From an uncultured Rhodospirillales bacterium (GTDB lineage Bacteria > Pseudomonadota > Alphaproteobacteria > RF32 > CAG-239), in NCBI GenBank assembly GCA_902795665.1, contig CADBMA010000065.1, forward strand, positions 1 through 9,926: a stretch of DNA of 9,926 nucleotides, written 5' to 3'. A program made the translations under genes and the position numbers. Below the pieces are notes generated by a model. The model was given only the letters and a program-made list of their open reading frames with translations. It was not told the origin of the DNA and made no database searches. Within the stretch, counting starts at the first letter, position 1. Every line of letters begins with the position of its first letter. Below are positions 3,614-9,926 of this stretch, piece after piece.

Positions 3614-4423
3614 ATGCCTTTTGATTCACAAGGAAAATTTACCAGAATGCACAACTGGGAACAAGATAGAATTAACGATATTGATATTGTTACCGATCAT
3701 GCCGATGAAGAAGATGATAATTTTGCAGAGGCGCTGAATGAAACATTTCTTCGCGATGGCCGCGTTGCCATGAAAGGTGATATTAATATGGGTGGCTATC
3801 GTATTAAAAATCTCGGTGATGCGGTTTCTAACAGCGATGTTGTAACCAAAACTCAAATGCAAAGCGAGGATAATACAGTCAAATCGGCGGTTGCAAGTGT
3901 TATAAATGCTCTGCAGCCGGTCGGTGATATCAAAGCTTCGGTTAAGAACGCCAACCACGGAAAGTGGTTGTTATGCAACGGTCAGGCCGTATCTCGCACA
4001 ACATATTCAGAGCTTTTTGCTGTTATCGGCACACAATTTGGCAGCGGCAACGGAACAACGACTTTTAATGTTCCGGATTATCGCGGCAAATTTTTGCGTG
4101 GTTTAGGCGGCAATTCGGCTGCCAATATCTATACCACTCAGGCCGAAGGTCTGCCGAATATCAGCGGACAATTTCAGGCATCAGACGGATATGGCACAGG
4201 TGACAGACGAGTTTTGTTCCGTGACACAAGCGGAGCCTTTACTACAACCAATGCCAGCAGTTCATTTGGTACATGGGATAATAATGTAAGTAAAACAGCC
4301 GCTTCAAAGCTGAATTTTTCCGCCGCCAATTCAAATTCTATTTACGGCGCCAGTACTCACGTTACACCAATAAACCAAGCTGTAAATTATTTTATTAAGG
4401 CAAAATCTGAAACTGTTGCCTAA
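3614..4423 (+). CDS. phage tail-collar domain / tail-fibre-like protein
   Basis: This encodes 269 residues. I chose ATG 3614 because AGGAG at 3601-3605 sits 8 bases upstream; the longer frame opened by ATG 3449 would translate a palindromic repeat and two terminator hairpins. Residues 50-80 carry the tail-fibre motif MKGDINMGGYRIKNLGDA...DVVTKTQ. Residues 103-160 match the phage tail collar domain (PF07484 type): GDI, WLLCNGQAVSRTTYSELF, then GTTTFNVPDYRGKFLRGL. The end (VTPINQAVNYFIKAK) resembles the THPPN-LNYYIK ending of tail-fibre tips. The expected role is receptor contact at the tip of a phage or tailocin fibre. It stands alone: no baseplate, tube or chaperone gene is next to it. It may be a prophage remnant or a moron-like gene. 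Confidence 0.85.
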   Translation: MPFDSQGKFTRMHNWEQDRINDIDIVTDHADEEDDNFAEALNETFLRDGRVAMKGDINMGGYRIKNLGDAVSNSDVVTKTQMQSEDNTVKSAVASVINALQPVGDIKASVKNANHGKWLLCNGQAVSRTTYSELFAVIGTQFGSGNGTTTFNVPDYRGKFLRGLGGNSAANIYTTQAEGLPNISGQFQASDGYGTGDRRVLFRDTSGAFTTTNASSSFGTWDNNVSKTAASKLNFSAANSNSIYGASTHVTPINQAVNYFIKAKSETVA

Positions 4424-4432
4424 AATATATAC

Positions 4433-4470
4433 CTTCCGGCAGTGCAAAATCTGCCGGAAGTACTTGTTAT
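4433..4470 (+). terminator. terminator after the tail-collar gene
   Basis: CTTCCGGCAG (4433-4442) pairs perfectly with CTGCCGGAAG (4451-4460) over eight bases, followed by TACTTGTTAT. The stem is strong, the T tail moderate. It separates the phage gene from the flavodoxin gene. Confidence 0.65.
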
Positions 4471-4520
4471 TCGCAAAAAAAAGAGATACTTATAAATATA
4501 ATTTTTTATAGGAGCTGAAA

Positions 4521-5138
4521 ATGATAAAACTTGTACTTTATATTATCTTATTTATTGCAATAATAATTGCCTTGGGAACAGGCATTCATCTATACCGTGT
4601 TGCTCAAAAAAATCAAAAAGAGATGAATAAATATTCGTCTTCGGTTGAAGCTGATTTCAAAACCGGAAAAACTTTGGTGGTTTTTTATTCTCTGAGCAAC
4701 AAAACACGCGATATAGCACAAAAAATAGCCGATCTGACCAATGCAGACCTTTATGAAATCAAAACCATAGATAAAATTGTTCTCAACAGCTATTTTTATG
4801 TTCAAGCGCGTCAGCAGTTGCACAAGAAACAATATCCGGCAATTGTTGAAGATTTTCCAGATTTTTCGGCCTATGATACAATTTTTGTAGGCGGTCCGGT
4901 ATGGTGGTATGCTCCGGCAACTCCTTTATTGGCTTTTCTTGATAAAGCCGATTTTAAGTCACGCCGAGTTGTTCCGTTTTCTACCCAAGGCAGCAATTAT
5001 GGAAGCTTTTTTGATGATTTTCAAAAAATGGCTAAAAACGCTCAACTAAGTGATCACGCTGCATTTAACAATCTTTCACCAAAGTACGACCAAGCCGTTC
5101 AAAACAAAATTATCAACTGGATTAACAAAATAAAATAA
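4521..5138 (+). CDS. membrane-anchored flavodoxin-like protein
   Basis: This encodes 205 residues. AGGAG at 4510-4514 sits 6 bases before ATG 4521. Residues 3-25 form one hydrophobic segment followed by a basic stretch (HLYRVAQKNQK), which by the positive-inside rule keeps the rest in the cytoplasm. Residues 51-205 form a flavodoxin fold of the Flavodoxin_4 / flavin-reductase-like type. The first strand and FMN phosphate loop are VVFYSLSNKTRDIA (53-66), a variant of the T/S-x-T-G-x-T loop. The FMN-contact strand is FVGGPVWWYAPA (122-133). The late loop is FSTQGSNYGSF (153-163). The likely role is one- or two-electron transfer, perhaps to quinones or a membrane partner; the partner is unknown. 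It appears core rather than phage-derived. No promoter with both boxes was found in the 50 bases upstream, though TATAAT occurs at 4497-4502. Confidence 0.8.
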   Translation: MIKLVLYIILFIAIIIALGTGIHLYRVAQKNQKEMNKYSSSVEADFKTGKTLVVFYSLSNKTRDIAQKIADLTNADLYEIKTIDKIVLNSYFYVQARQQLHKKQYPAIVEDFPDFSAYDTIFVGGPVWWYAPATPLLAFLDKADFKSRRVVPFSTQGSNYGSFFDDFQKMAKNAQLSDHAAFNNLSPKYDQAVQNKIINWINKIK

Positions 5139-5206
5139 ATCTTGAAAAATAAACAATTTTATTTATAACAACATCTATTATTAAAATTTTAGAAAGTGAG
5201 GATATT

Positions 5207-6004
5207 ATGAAAATTAAGAAAAGATATATATTTTTAGGGATTGTGGCCGCATTGCTTGGCATCATAGCCGGAGGCATTTGGTATGTGGCACATAATTTGG
5301 AGTCTTTGGTTAAAACTGCGGTTAATAAATATGGCAGCCAAATTGTCGGTACAGAGGTAAAGCTCGGCGGTTTTGGATTGTCCCCGCTGCAAGGAGAGGT
5401 CAAACTTAATAACCTCACTGTCGCCAACCCCAAAGATTATGCCCAGCCATATATCTTAAATTTGGGCGAGGTTTTTGTTAAAGTTGATATCAAATCCGTT
5501 CTCAAGCCTCTCATTGTGGTTCAAGAAGTCAGAGTTGCCGCTCCGGAAGTAACTTACGAATTGCGTAACGTTACCAACAACAACGTCTCAGATTTGCTGG
5601 CCAATATTAACAAAAATACCGCTTCTGCTCCAACCGAAGAAAAAGTAGAAACCAAAGAAGAAACAGCTAAAGAAGGCAAAAAAGTAGCTGTCGATTTGGT
5701 AAAAGTAACGGACGGAAAAATCAATATAGCTGCATCTATTGCCGGAAAAGGAACATCAGCCAATATTCCTCTGCCGACAATTGAATTAAAAGATATCGGC
5801 CGTGAAAAAAATAACTCTGGACAAGGAATTGTTGAAACCATTACAATCGTTTTGAAAAAAATCTTGACCGTATCATATGAAACCGTTGTCAATAAAGGTC
5901 TCGGCGGTCTGAAAGATATGGCTACAGATGGCATTAAAGCCGCCAACGATACCGCAGACGGTGTGAAAGACGGTGCTAAAGGATTTTTGAAAAATTTGTT
6001 CTAA
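5207..6004 (+). CDS. short AsmA-like envelope protein
   Basis: This encodes 265 residues. The start at ATG 5207 has GAGG at 5198-5201. Residues 7-28 are a signal anchor. Residues 30-120 read like the N-terminal part of AsmA-family or DUF748-like proteins (VGTEVKLGGFGLSPLQGEVKLNNLTVANP), a beta-rich repeat implicated in lipid or outer-membrane homeostasis in the periplasm. Residues 138-160 are a charged, disordered linker (EEKVETKEETAKEGKK). Residues 162-200 resume the AsmA-like beta pattern (VDLVKVTDGKINI). The end (232-265) is an amphipathic, LEA-like helix (GLKDMATDGIKAANDTADGV). Usual AsmA proteins are 500 or more residues, so this is a miniature version. It lies 68 bases after the flavodoxin gene with no terminator between, so the two may share a transcript. 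Confidence 0.7.
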   Translation: MKIKKRYIFLGIVAALLGIIAGGIWYVAHNLESLVKTAVNKYGSQIVGTEVKLGGFGLSPLQGEVKLNNLTVANPKDYAQPYILNLGEVFVKVDIKSVLKPLIVVQEVRVAAPEVTYELRNVTNNNVSDLLANINKNTASAPTEEKVETKEETAKEGKKVAVDLVKVTDGKINIAASIAGKGTSANIPLPTIELKDIGREKNNSGQGIVETITIVLKKILTVSYETVVNKGLGGLKDMATDGIKAANDTADGVKDGAKGFLKNLF

Positions 6005-6019
6005 ATGTCACCCTAATTT

Positions 6020-6056
6020 AAACTCCCGTGAACATTGTTCACGGGAGTTTTTTTTA
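6020..6056 (+). terminator. strong terminator between AsmA-like gene and topA
   Basis: A perfect 14-bp stem (6020-6033 with 6037-6050) with a three-base loop is followed by T (6051-6055). It ends the plus-strand transcript between convergent genes. The A-rich 5' arm gives some T-run on the other strand, so it could also stop topA transcription. Confidence 0.9.
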
Positions 6057-6086
6057 TGCAGATTTTCTGCTCCACCAAATGTGCAA

Positions 6087-8540
6087 TTATTTTTTGGCTG
6101 CAATAATTGCCAGAGCTTGTTCCAATGTCGGCTCTACGCCGCGCATTTCTTTGGGCAGGGCATAATTGTTTTTGCCACACTTCAAATATGGTCCATAGCG
6201 TCCGGACTGAAATGTAATTTCTTCTTTGCTTTGCGGATTGATACCAATTACCTTAGCCTGTGGCTTCTCTGCAGCACCTTGCAAAATCTGTTCTGCACGC
6301 TCCAAAGTAATATTAAAAATATTGTCATTTCCGGTCAAAGACTTAGATTTTGTGCCTTGTTTCAAATAAGTTCCGAATTTTCCGATATTAACCTCAATGC
6401 CATTACCAAGCTGGCGGGGCAGATGCAATAAAATATCGGCTTGCTCAAGCGTAATTGTTTCCGGAGTTGTTCCACGCGGCAAAGAACAGCGTTTTGGTTT
6501 TTCTTTTCCGGTATCTTTACCAAGCTGAACATAATATCCGTAAGGTCCTTTTTTCAGATAAATTATCTGCTCATTAATTTCACCGAGAATTTTATCTTCG
6601 GGAGTTGAGAGCTGAGGAGCATTTGCAGCGGCTTCTTCTTCAGCGGTAGTATCAATCAGTTGCTTGGTATATTTGCATTCCGGATAATTTGAACAACCGA
6701 CAAAAGCGCCAAATCGTCCAAGCTTTATTCCCAATCTTCCGCTATGACATTCCGGACAAGATCGAGGATCGCTTCCATCTTCGCGCTCCGGAAACAGATG
6801 CTGTCCCAGCACTTCGTCAATTTTATTGATAACATCGCTCATCTGCAAAGGGTTGACGGCCTCGATATTTTTAATAAATTTTCCCCAAAAACCGGTGAGC
6901 AATTTTTTCCACTCCATTGCACCGGCAGAAACATCATCAAGAAATTCTTCCATTTGGGCGGTAAAATCATATTCGACATATTTTTTGAAAAAGTTTTCCA
7001 AGAACACGGTTACAATACGCCCGCGTTCTTCAGGAATAAAACGCAGTTTTTCCACTTTTACATATTTGCGTTCCTGCAAGACTGCAATAATTGTCGCATA
7101 AGTAGAAGGCCGCCCGATTCCCAATTCTTCTAACTTTTTGACCAAGCTGGCCTCGGTAAAACGCGGAGGAGGGGCTGTAAAATGTTTGTCAGTAAAGATT
7201 TCACCCAGAGTTTCTTTTTCCCCAATCTCAACGTTTGGCAAAATACGATTTTCATCGTCATCTTCATCGTCGTCAAAACTTTCTTGATAAAGTTTCAAAT
7301 ATCCGTCAAAGGCAATCACCTGACCATTTGCGCGCAGCACAATCTGTTTATCAGCCGAAGCTGAGTCAATACTTACCTTATCCAAAATTGCCGGATTCAT
7401 CTGACAAGCCACTGTGCGTTTCCAAATCAGCTCATAAAGTTTGTATCCATCGGCATCAAGTTTATTTTCCATCTTTTTAGGGGTATTAAAAACATCGGCT
7501 GGACGGATAGCTTCGTGTGCTTCTTGAGCATTTTTGGACTTATTTTTATATTCTTTTGGAGTTTTGGGCAAATATTCATCGCCAAAATATTTTTGAATGG
7601 CCTCGCGGCAAGCAGCAATAGCTTCTTTAGAAAGATTTACTGCATCGGTACGCATATAGGTTATATAACCTTCTTCATATAGTTTTTGCGCCACTTGCAT
7701 GGTCTTTTTGGCCGAAAAACGCAATTTTCGAGCAGCTTCTTGTTGCAAGGTCGAAGTTGTGAACGGAGGTGCCGGATAACGGTTAGCTTTTTTGCGTTCT
7801 ACATTGCTTACCGCAAATTCAGCTGCTTCAATCTTAGCCTTGGCAGAAAGAGCTTTTTCTTCATTATTAATATCAAATTTTTCGAGCTTTTTGCCATCAA
7901 GGGTTATCAGACGAGATTTAATCAACGCTTGTTTTGAGGTAAACAACTCGGCATCAATTGTCCAATATTCTTCCGGCTTAAAATTCTCAATTTCGGTTTC
8001 ACGGTCGCAAATCAGGCGCAGAGCAACCGACTGTACGCGTCCGGCCGATTTTGAACCTGGCAGTTTGCGCCACAAAACCGGTGACAAATTAAAACCTACC
8101 AAATAATCCAAAGCTCGCCTTGCCATATAGGCAGATACCAAATTATCATCAATTTGACGGGGATTTTTTATAGCTTCGGCCACAGCTGATTTTGTAATTT
8201 CGTGGAAAACAACACGTTCAATTTTTTTATCTTTAATTTTGCCGCGAGCTTTTAACTCTTCTAAAATATGCCAAGCAATAGCTTCTCCTTCTCTATCCGG
8301 GTCGGAGGCAAGAATTATCGTGTCGGCATCTTTAACAGCGGCAATAATATCTTTAAGGCGTTTTTGCCCGCTTGAACTAAGCTCCCAAGTCATAGTAAAA
8401 TCTTTATCGGGTTGTACTGAGCCATCTTTACTGGGCAAATCACGGATATGACCAAAACTGGCCAGTACTTTATAATCATCACCGAGATATTTATTAATGG
8501 TTTTGGCTTTAGCCGGAGATTCCACGATAACTAATTTCAT
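6087..8540 (-). CDS. topA: DNA topoisomerase I (type IA)
   Basis: This encodes 817 residues. It relaxes negatively supercoiled DNA by cutting one strand through a tyrosine-phosphate link. The Toprim domain (1-115) holds E7 and the D80-x-D82-x-E84 triad in SDPDREGE. The catalytic tyrosine is Y295 in ITYMRTD. GIGRPSTYA (474-482) and the gate domains follow. One zinc finger uses C595, C598, C616 and C622 (CPEC...GCSNYPEC). After it come repeats of the GRFGPYLK type (for example SGRYGPYLKCGK) seen in many non-enterobacterial TopA proteins in place of extra zinc fingers. An acidic stretch, FDDDEDDDE (422-430), interrupts the core. The start codon lies one base after the dprA stop, and AGGA inside the end of dprA serves as its ribosome site, so translation is probably coupled. 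Convergent with the AsmA-like gene. Confidence 0.97.
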   Translation of the reverse strand: MKLVIVESPAKAKTINKYLGDDYKVLASFGHIRDLPSKDGSVQPDKDFTMTWELSSSGQKRLKDIIAAVKDADTIILASDPDREGEAIAWHILEELKARGKIKDKKIERVVFHEITKSAVAEAIKNPRQIDDNLVSAYMARRALDYLVGFNLSPVLWRKLPGSKSAGRVQSVALRLICDRETEIENFKPEEYWTIDAELFTSKQALIKSRLITLDGKKLEKFDINNEEKALSAKAKIEAAEFAVSNVERKKANRYPAPPFTTSTLQQEAARKLRFSAKKTMQVAQKLYEEGYITYMRTDAVNLSKEAIAACREAIQKYFGDEYLPKTPKEYKNKSKNAQEAHEAIRPADVFNTPKKMENKLDADGYKLYELIWKRTVACQMNPAILDKVSIDSASADKQIVLRANGQVIAFDGYLKLYQESFDDDEDDDENRILPNVEIGEKETLGEIFTDKHFTAPPPRFTEASLVKKLEELGIGRPSTYATIIAVLQERKYVKVEKLRFIPEERGRIVTVFLENFFKKYVEYDFTAQMEEFLDDVSAGAMEWKKLLTGFWGKFIKNIEAVNPLQMSDVINKIDEVLGQHLFPEREDGSDPRSCPECHSGRLGIKLGRFGAFVGCSNYPECKYTKQLIDTTAEEEAAANAPQLSTPEDKILGEINEQIIYLKKGPYGYYVQLGKDTGKEKPKRCSLPRGTTPETITLEQADILLHLPRQLGNGIEVNIGKFGTYLKQGTKSKSLTGNDNIFNITLERAEQILQGAAEKPQAKVIGINPQSKEEITFQSGRYGPYLKCGKNNYALPKEMRGVEPTLEQALAIIAAKK

Positions 8541-8541
8541 G

Positions 8542-9663
8542 TTATTTTCCTGTTTTTAAAACAATTTTATTACCTGGCAGACGAACAATTTTTCCGCTCA
8601 TTTCCAAATCAAGAATTTGCATCATCACCGTTGCAGTATCAAGTCCGGAAACGCGGATAACTTCATCTATATCCGCCGGTTCGATTGATAAAAGTTCCTC
8701 AATTCGGTTTTGCGGATCTTTTGGAATATCGACAGTTTTTACCAAGTTGTCAAGAGGCTTTGTGAACAAATCTTGTTGAAGAACTTTATCATTTATGCTC
8801 TGCATGCAATTATCAGCATTATTGATAGCATTTATAATATCTGTTGCAGTCTCGGTCCAAATGGCTCCGCTGCGCAACAGCCGATTAGGTCCGGCGGCGC
8901 GCGTATCATTAGGATTTCCGGGAACCGCAAACAGTGTTTTTTTCTGTTCAACAGCAAAACGAGCTGTAATCAGCGAACCGGATTTCTCAGAAGCTTCTGT
9001 CACCAATACACCGTTACTCAGCCCCGATATAATCCGATTGCGGCGCGGAAAACTTCCGCTTAATGCAGCGCTGTTTAGCGGCATTTCAGAAAGCAATAAC
9101 CCTTGTTCGGCAATTTGCATATACAAATCTCGGTTTTCCGGAGGGTATATCTTATCCACACCGGTTCCCAGCACTGCAATAGTAGCTCCATGCCCGTCTT
9201 TTGCTTTTAAGGCGCCTATATGTGCCGCCGCATCAATACCTCTGGCCATTCCGGATATGATTAAAACCCCGCGTTCAGTCAAATCAAAAGCAATACTTTC
9301 TGTAAATTGTCTCCCATTAAGACTGGCATTGCGGCTCCCCACGATTGCTACCACCGGAGAGGCAGAGAGCAGGTTCAATTGTCCTTTGGCATATAATATT
9401 GGCGGAGCATCACGCAGAGCCAATAGTCGTGCCGGATACAGCGAGTCTTTTTTTAGAATGATATGAATATCCAGTCTTTCAGCCGTTTCTGCTTCTTTTT
9501 CTGCATCTTCAGCATCTCCAACCAAATATCCGCGGCTTTGCAAAAATTGCAGAGCTTTATCAGCGGTTTGATATTCGTTAATAAGCTTTGTAAAATTTAT
9601 AGCGCCGATACCTTCGGTTTGCGCCAATCTTAACCAGCTGATAATTTCATTATAATCTGACAT
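8542..9663 (-). CDS. dprA: DNA processing protein DprA (Smf)
   Basis: This encodes 373 residues. DprA binds incoming single-stranded DNA and loads RecA during natural transformation. An N-terminal helical region (1-65) precedes the Rossmann-like domain with VAIVGSRNAS (105-114), ISGMARGIDAAAH (136-148), VLGTGVDKIYPPEN (164-177) and FPRRNRIISGLSNGVLVTEA (205-224), then SGSLITARFA (228-237) and FAVPGNP (245-251). These are diagnostic for the family. The C-terminal 50 residues (IEELLSIEPADIDEVIRVSG) form the winged-helix domain common in DprA. The start codon overlaps the plsY stop by one base (TAATG) and the next gene starts one base after its own stop, so the three genes look like one operon. 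Presence of dprA alone does not prove competence. Confidence 0.96.
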   Translation of the reverse strand: MSDYNEIISWLRLAQTEGIGAINFTKLINEYQTADKALQFLQSRGYLVGDAEDAEKEAETAERLDIHIILKKDSLYPARLLALRDAPPILYAKGQLNLLSASPVVAIVGSRNASLNGRQFTESIAFDLTERGVLIISGMARGIDAAAHIGALKAKDGHGATIAVLGTGVDKIYPPENRDLYMQIAEQGLLLSEMPLNSAALSGSFPRRNRIISGLSNGVLVTEASEKSGSLITARFAVEQKKTLFAVPGNPNDTRAAGPNRLLRSGAIWTETATDIINAINNADNCMQSINDKVLQQDLFTKPLDNLVKTVDIPKDPQNRIEELLSIEPADIDEVIRVSGLDTATVMMQILDLEMSGKIVRLPGNKIVLKTGK

Positions 9664-9926
9664 TATGCTTTCTTTTTGAAACTGATTTTACTTTCAGTAC
9701 CATTGATAAGTCTTGATATATTAGCTCTATGCCGCACAACCACCAAAATTGCGATTGCCGTAAAAAATGCAGCCTCAATCTGTCCGGTTAAAAAATAAGC
9801 ATAAATCGGCGTAAACACAGCTGCTGCAATTGCCGACAATGAAGAATAGCGAAATGCAACAGCAAAAGCCAGCCACGTCATAAAAGCACAGCACGCAATC
9901 CATGGATTGATCACTAAAATAAACCC
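9663..9926 (-). CDS. plsY: glycerol-3-phosphate acyltransferase PlsY, C-terminal part (5' end outside window)
   Basis: The frame is open to the window edge, giving the last 87 residues. PlsY is an inner-membrane enzyme that transfers an acyl group from acyl phosphate to glycerol 3-phosphate, the first step of phospholipid synthesis. Visible family marks are the INPWIACCAFMTWLAFA and FRYSSLSAIAAAV segments and the ending RHRANISRLINGTESKI, where HRxNIxRLxxGTExKI is the conserved C-terminal motif. Three hydrophobic segments are present. A GTG at 9914 lies within this open frame and should not be taken as the start. The order plsY-dprA-topA is a common alphaproteobacterial arrangement. Confidence 0.93.
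   Translation of the reverse strand, partial: GFILVINPWIACCAFMTWLAFAVAFRYSSLSAIAAAVFTPIYAYFLTGQIEAAFFTAIAILVVVRHRANISRLINGTESKISFKKKA

Noticed and set aside
4497..4502. TATAAT as a -10 box for the flavodoxin gene
   Set aside because: No acceptable -35 box lies 16-18 bases upstream, and the transcription start would fall on the ribosome binding site.
5554..5946. 130-codon open frame on the minus strand
   Set aside because: It is antisense to the AsmA-like gene with no ribosome site or domain pattern.
8795..9466. 223-codon open frame on the plus strand
   Set aside because: It lies wholly inside dprA on the opposite strand; dprA has complete family motifs, so this is a shadow frame.

Overview
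The window looks like a piece of an AT-rich alphaproteobacterial chromosome, probably from an uncultured, host-associated lineage. The right third carries the end of plsY, then dprA and topA, all on the minus strand and packed tightly. This gene order is typical of Alphaproteobacteria. The TopA has a single four-cysteine zinc finger followed by C-terminal repeats, which fits. The rank assignment is an inference from synteny and protein style, not from a marker-gene tree.

Layout. (1) 1-688, plus strand: the C-terminal end of a phage ejection-like protein, then a small three-helix membrane protein. (2) 689-1478: a dispersed composite palindromic repeat, then a tRNA-Lys(CUU) with its own promoter and terminator. 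A 32-bp direct duplication covers the tRNA 3' end, 181 bp downstream, and looks like a pair of attachment sites. (3) 1479-2423: a 314-residue protein with a phage ejection / pre-toxin style N-terminal part. Its C-terminal tip resembles the BECR-fold nucleases (barnase, EndoU, colicin E5/D, RelE group) found on phage polyvalent proteins. (4) 2424-3279: a small array in which two further, truncated versions of that C-terminal tip lie downstream of the intact gene. Each of the three tips is followed by a terminator hairpin, a second inverted repeat and a copy of a 92-124 bp structured repeat. (5) 3280-3613: a second composite palindrome and two terminator-like hairpins leading into (6) a phage tail-collar / tail-fibre protein at 3614-4423. 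(7) 4521-6004: two core-like genes, a membrane-anchored flavodoxin and a short AsmA-like protein, ending in a strong terminator. (8) 6087-9926, minus strand: topA, dprA and partial plsY.

How the parts relate. The left 4.4 kb is accessory DNA with a phage flavour (ejection-like proteins, tail collar, nuclease tip, tRNA attachment repeats), with no integrase or other phage structural module visible. The most interesting part is the 1479-3279 array. It looks like a reservoir of alternative toxin tips: an expressed gene with a complete tip, followed by orphan 3' tip fragments that share a 29-bp junction sequence or the same protein ending, separated by conserved two-hairpin elements. This resembles the orphan C-terminal cassettes downstream of rhs and cdiA genes, but with a phage-type nuclease tip and an RNA-like spacer I do not recognise. 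The right side is ordinary housekeeping: phospholipid synthesis (PlsY), DNA uptake and recombination (DprA) and supercoil relaxation (TopA), apparently translated as one coupled operon.
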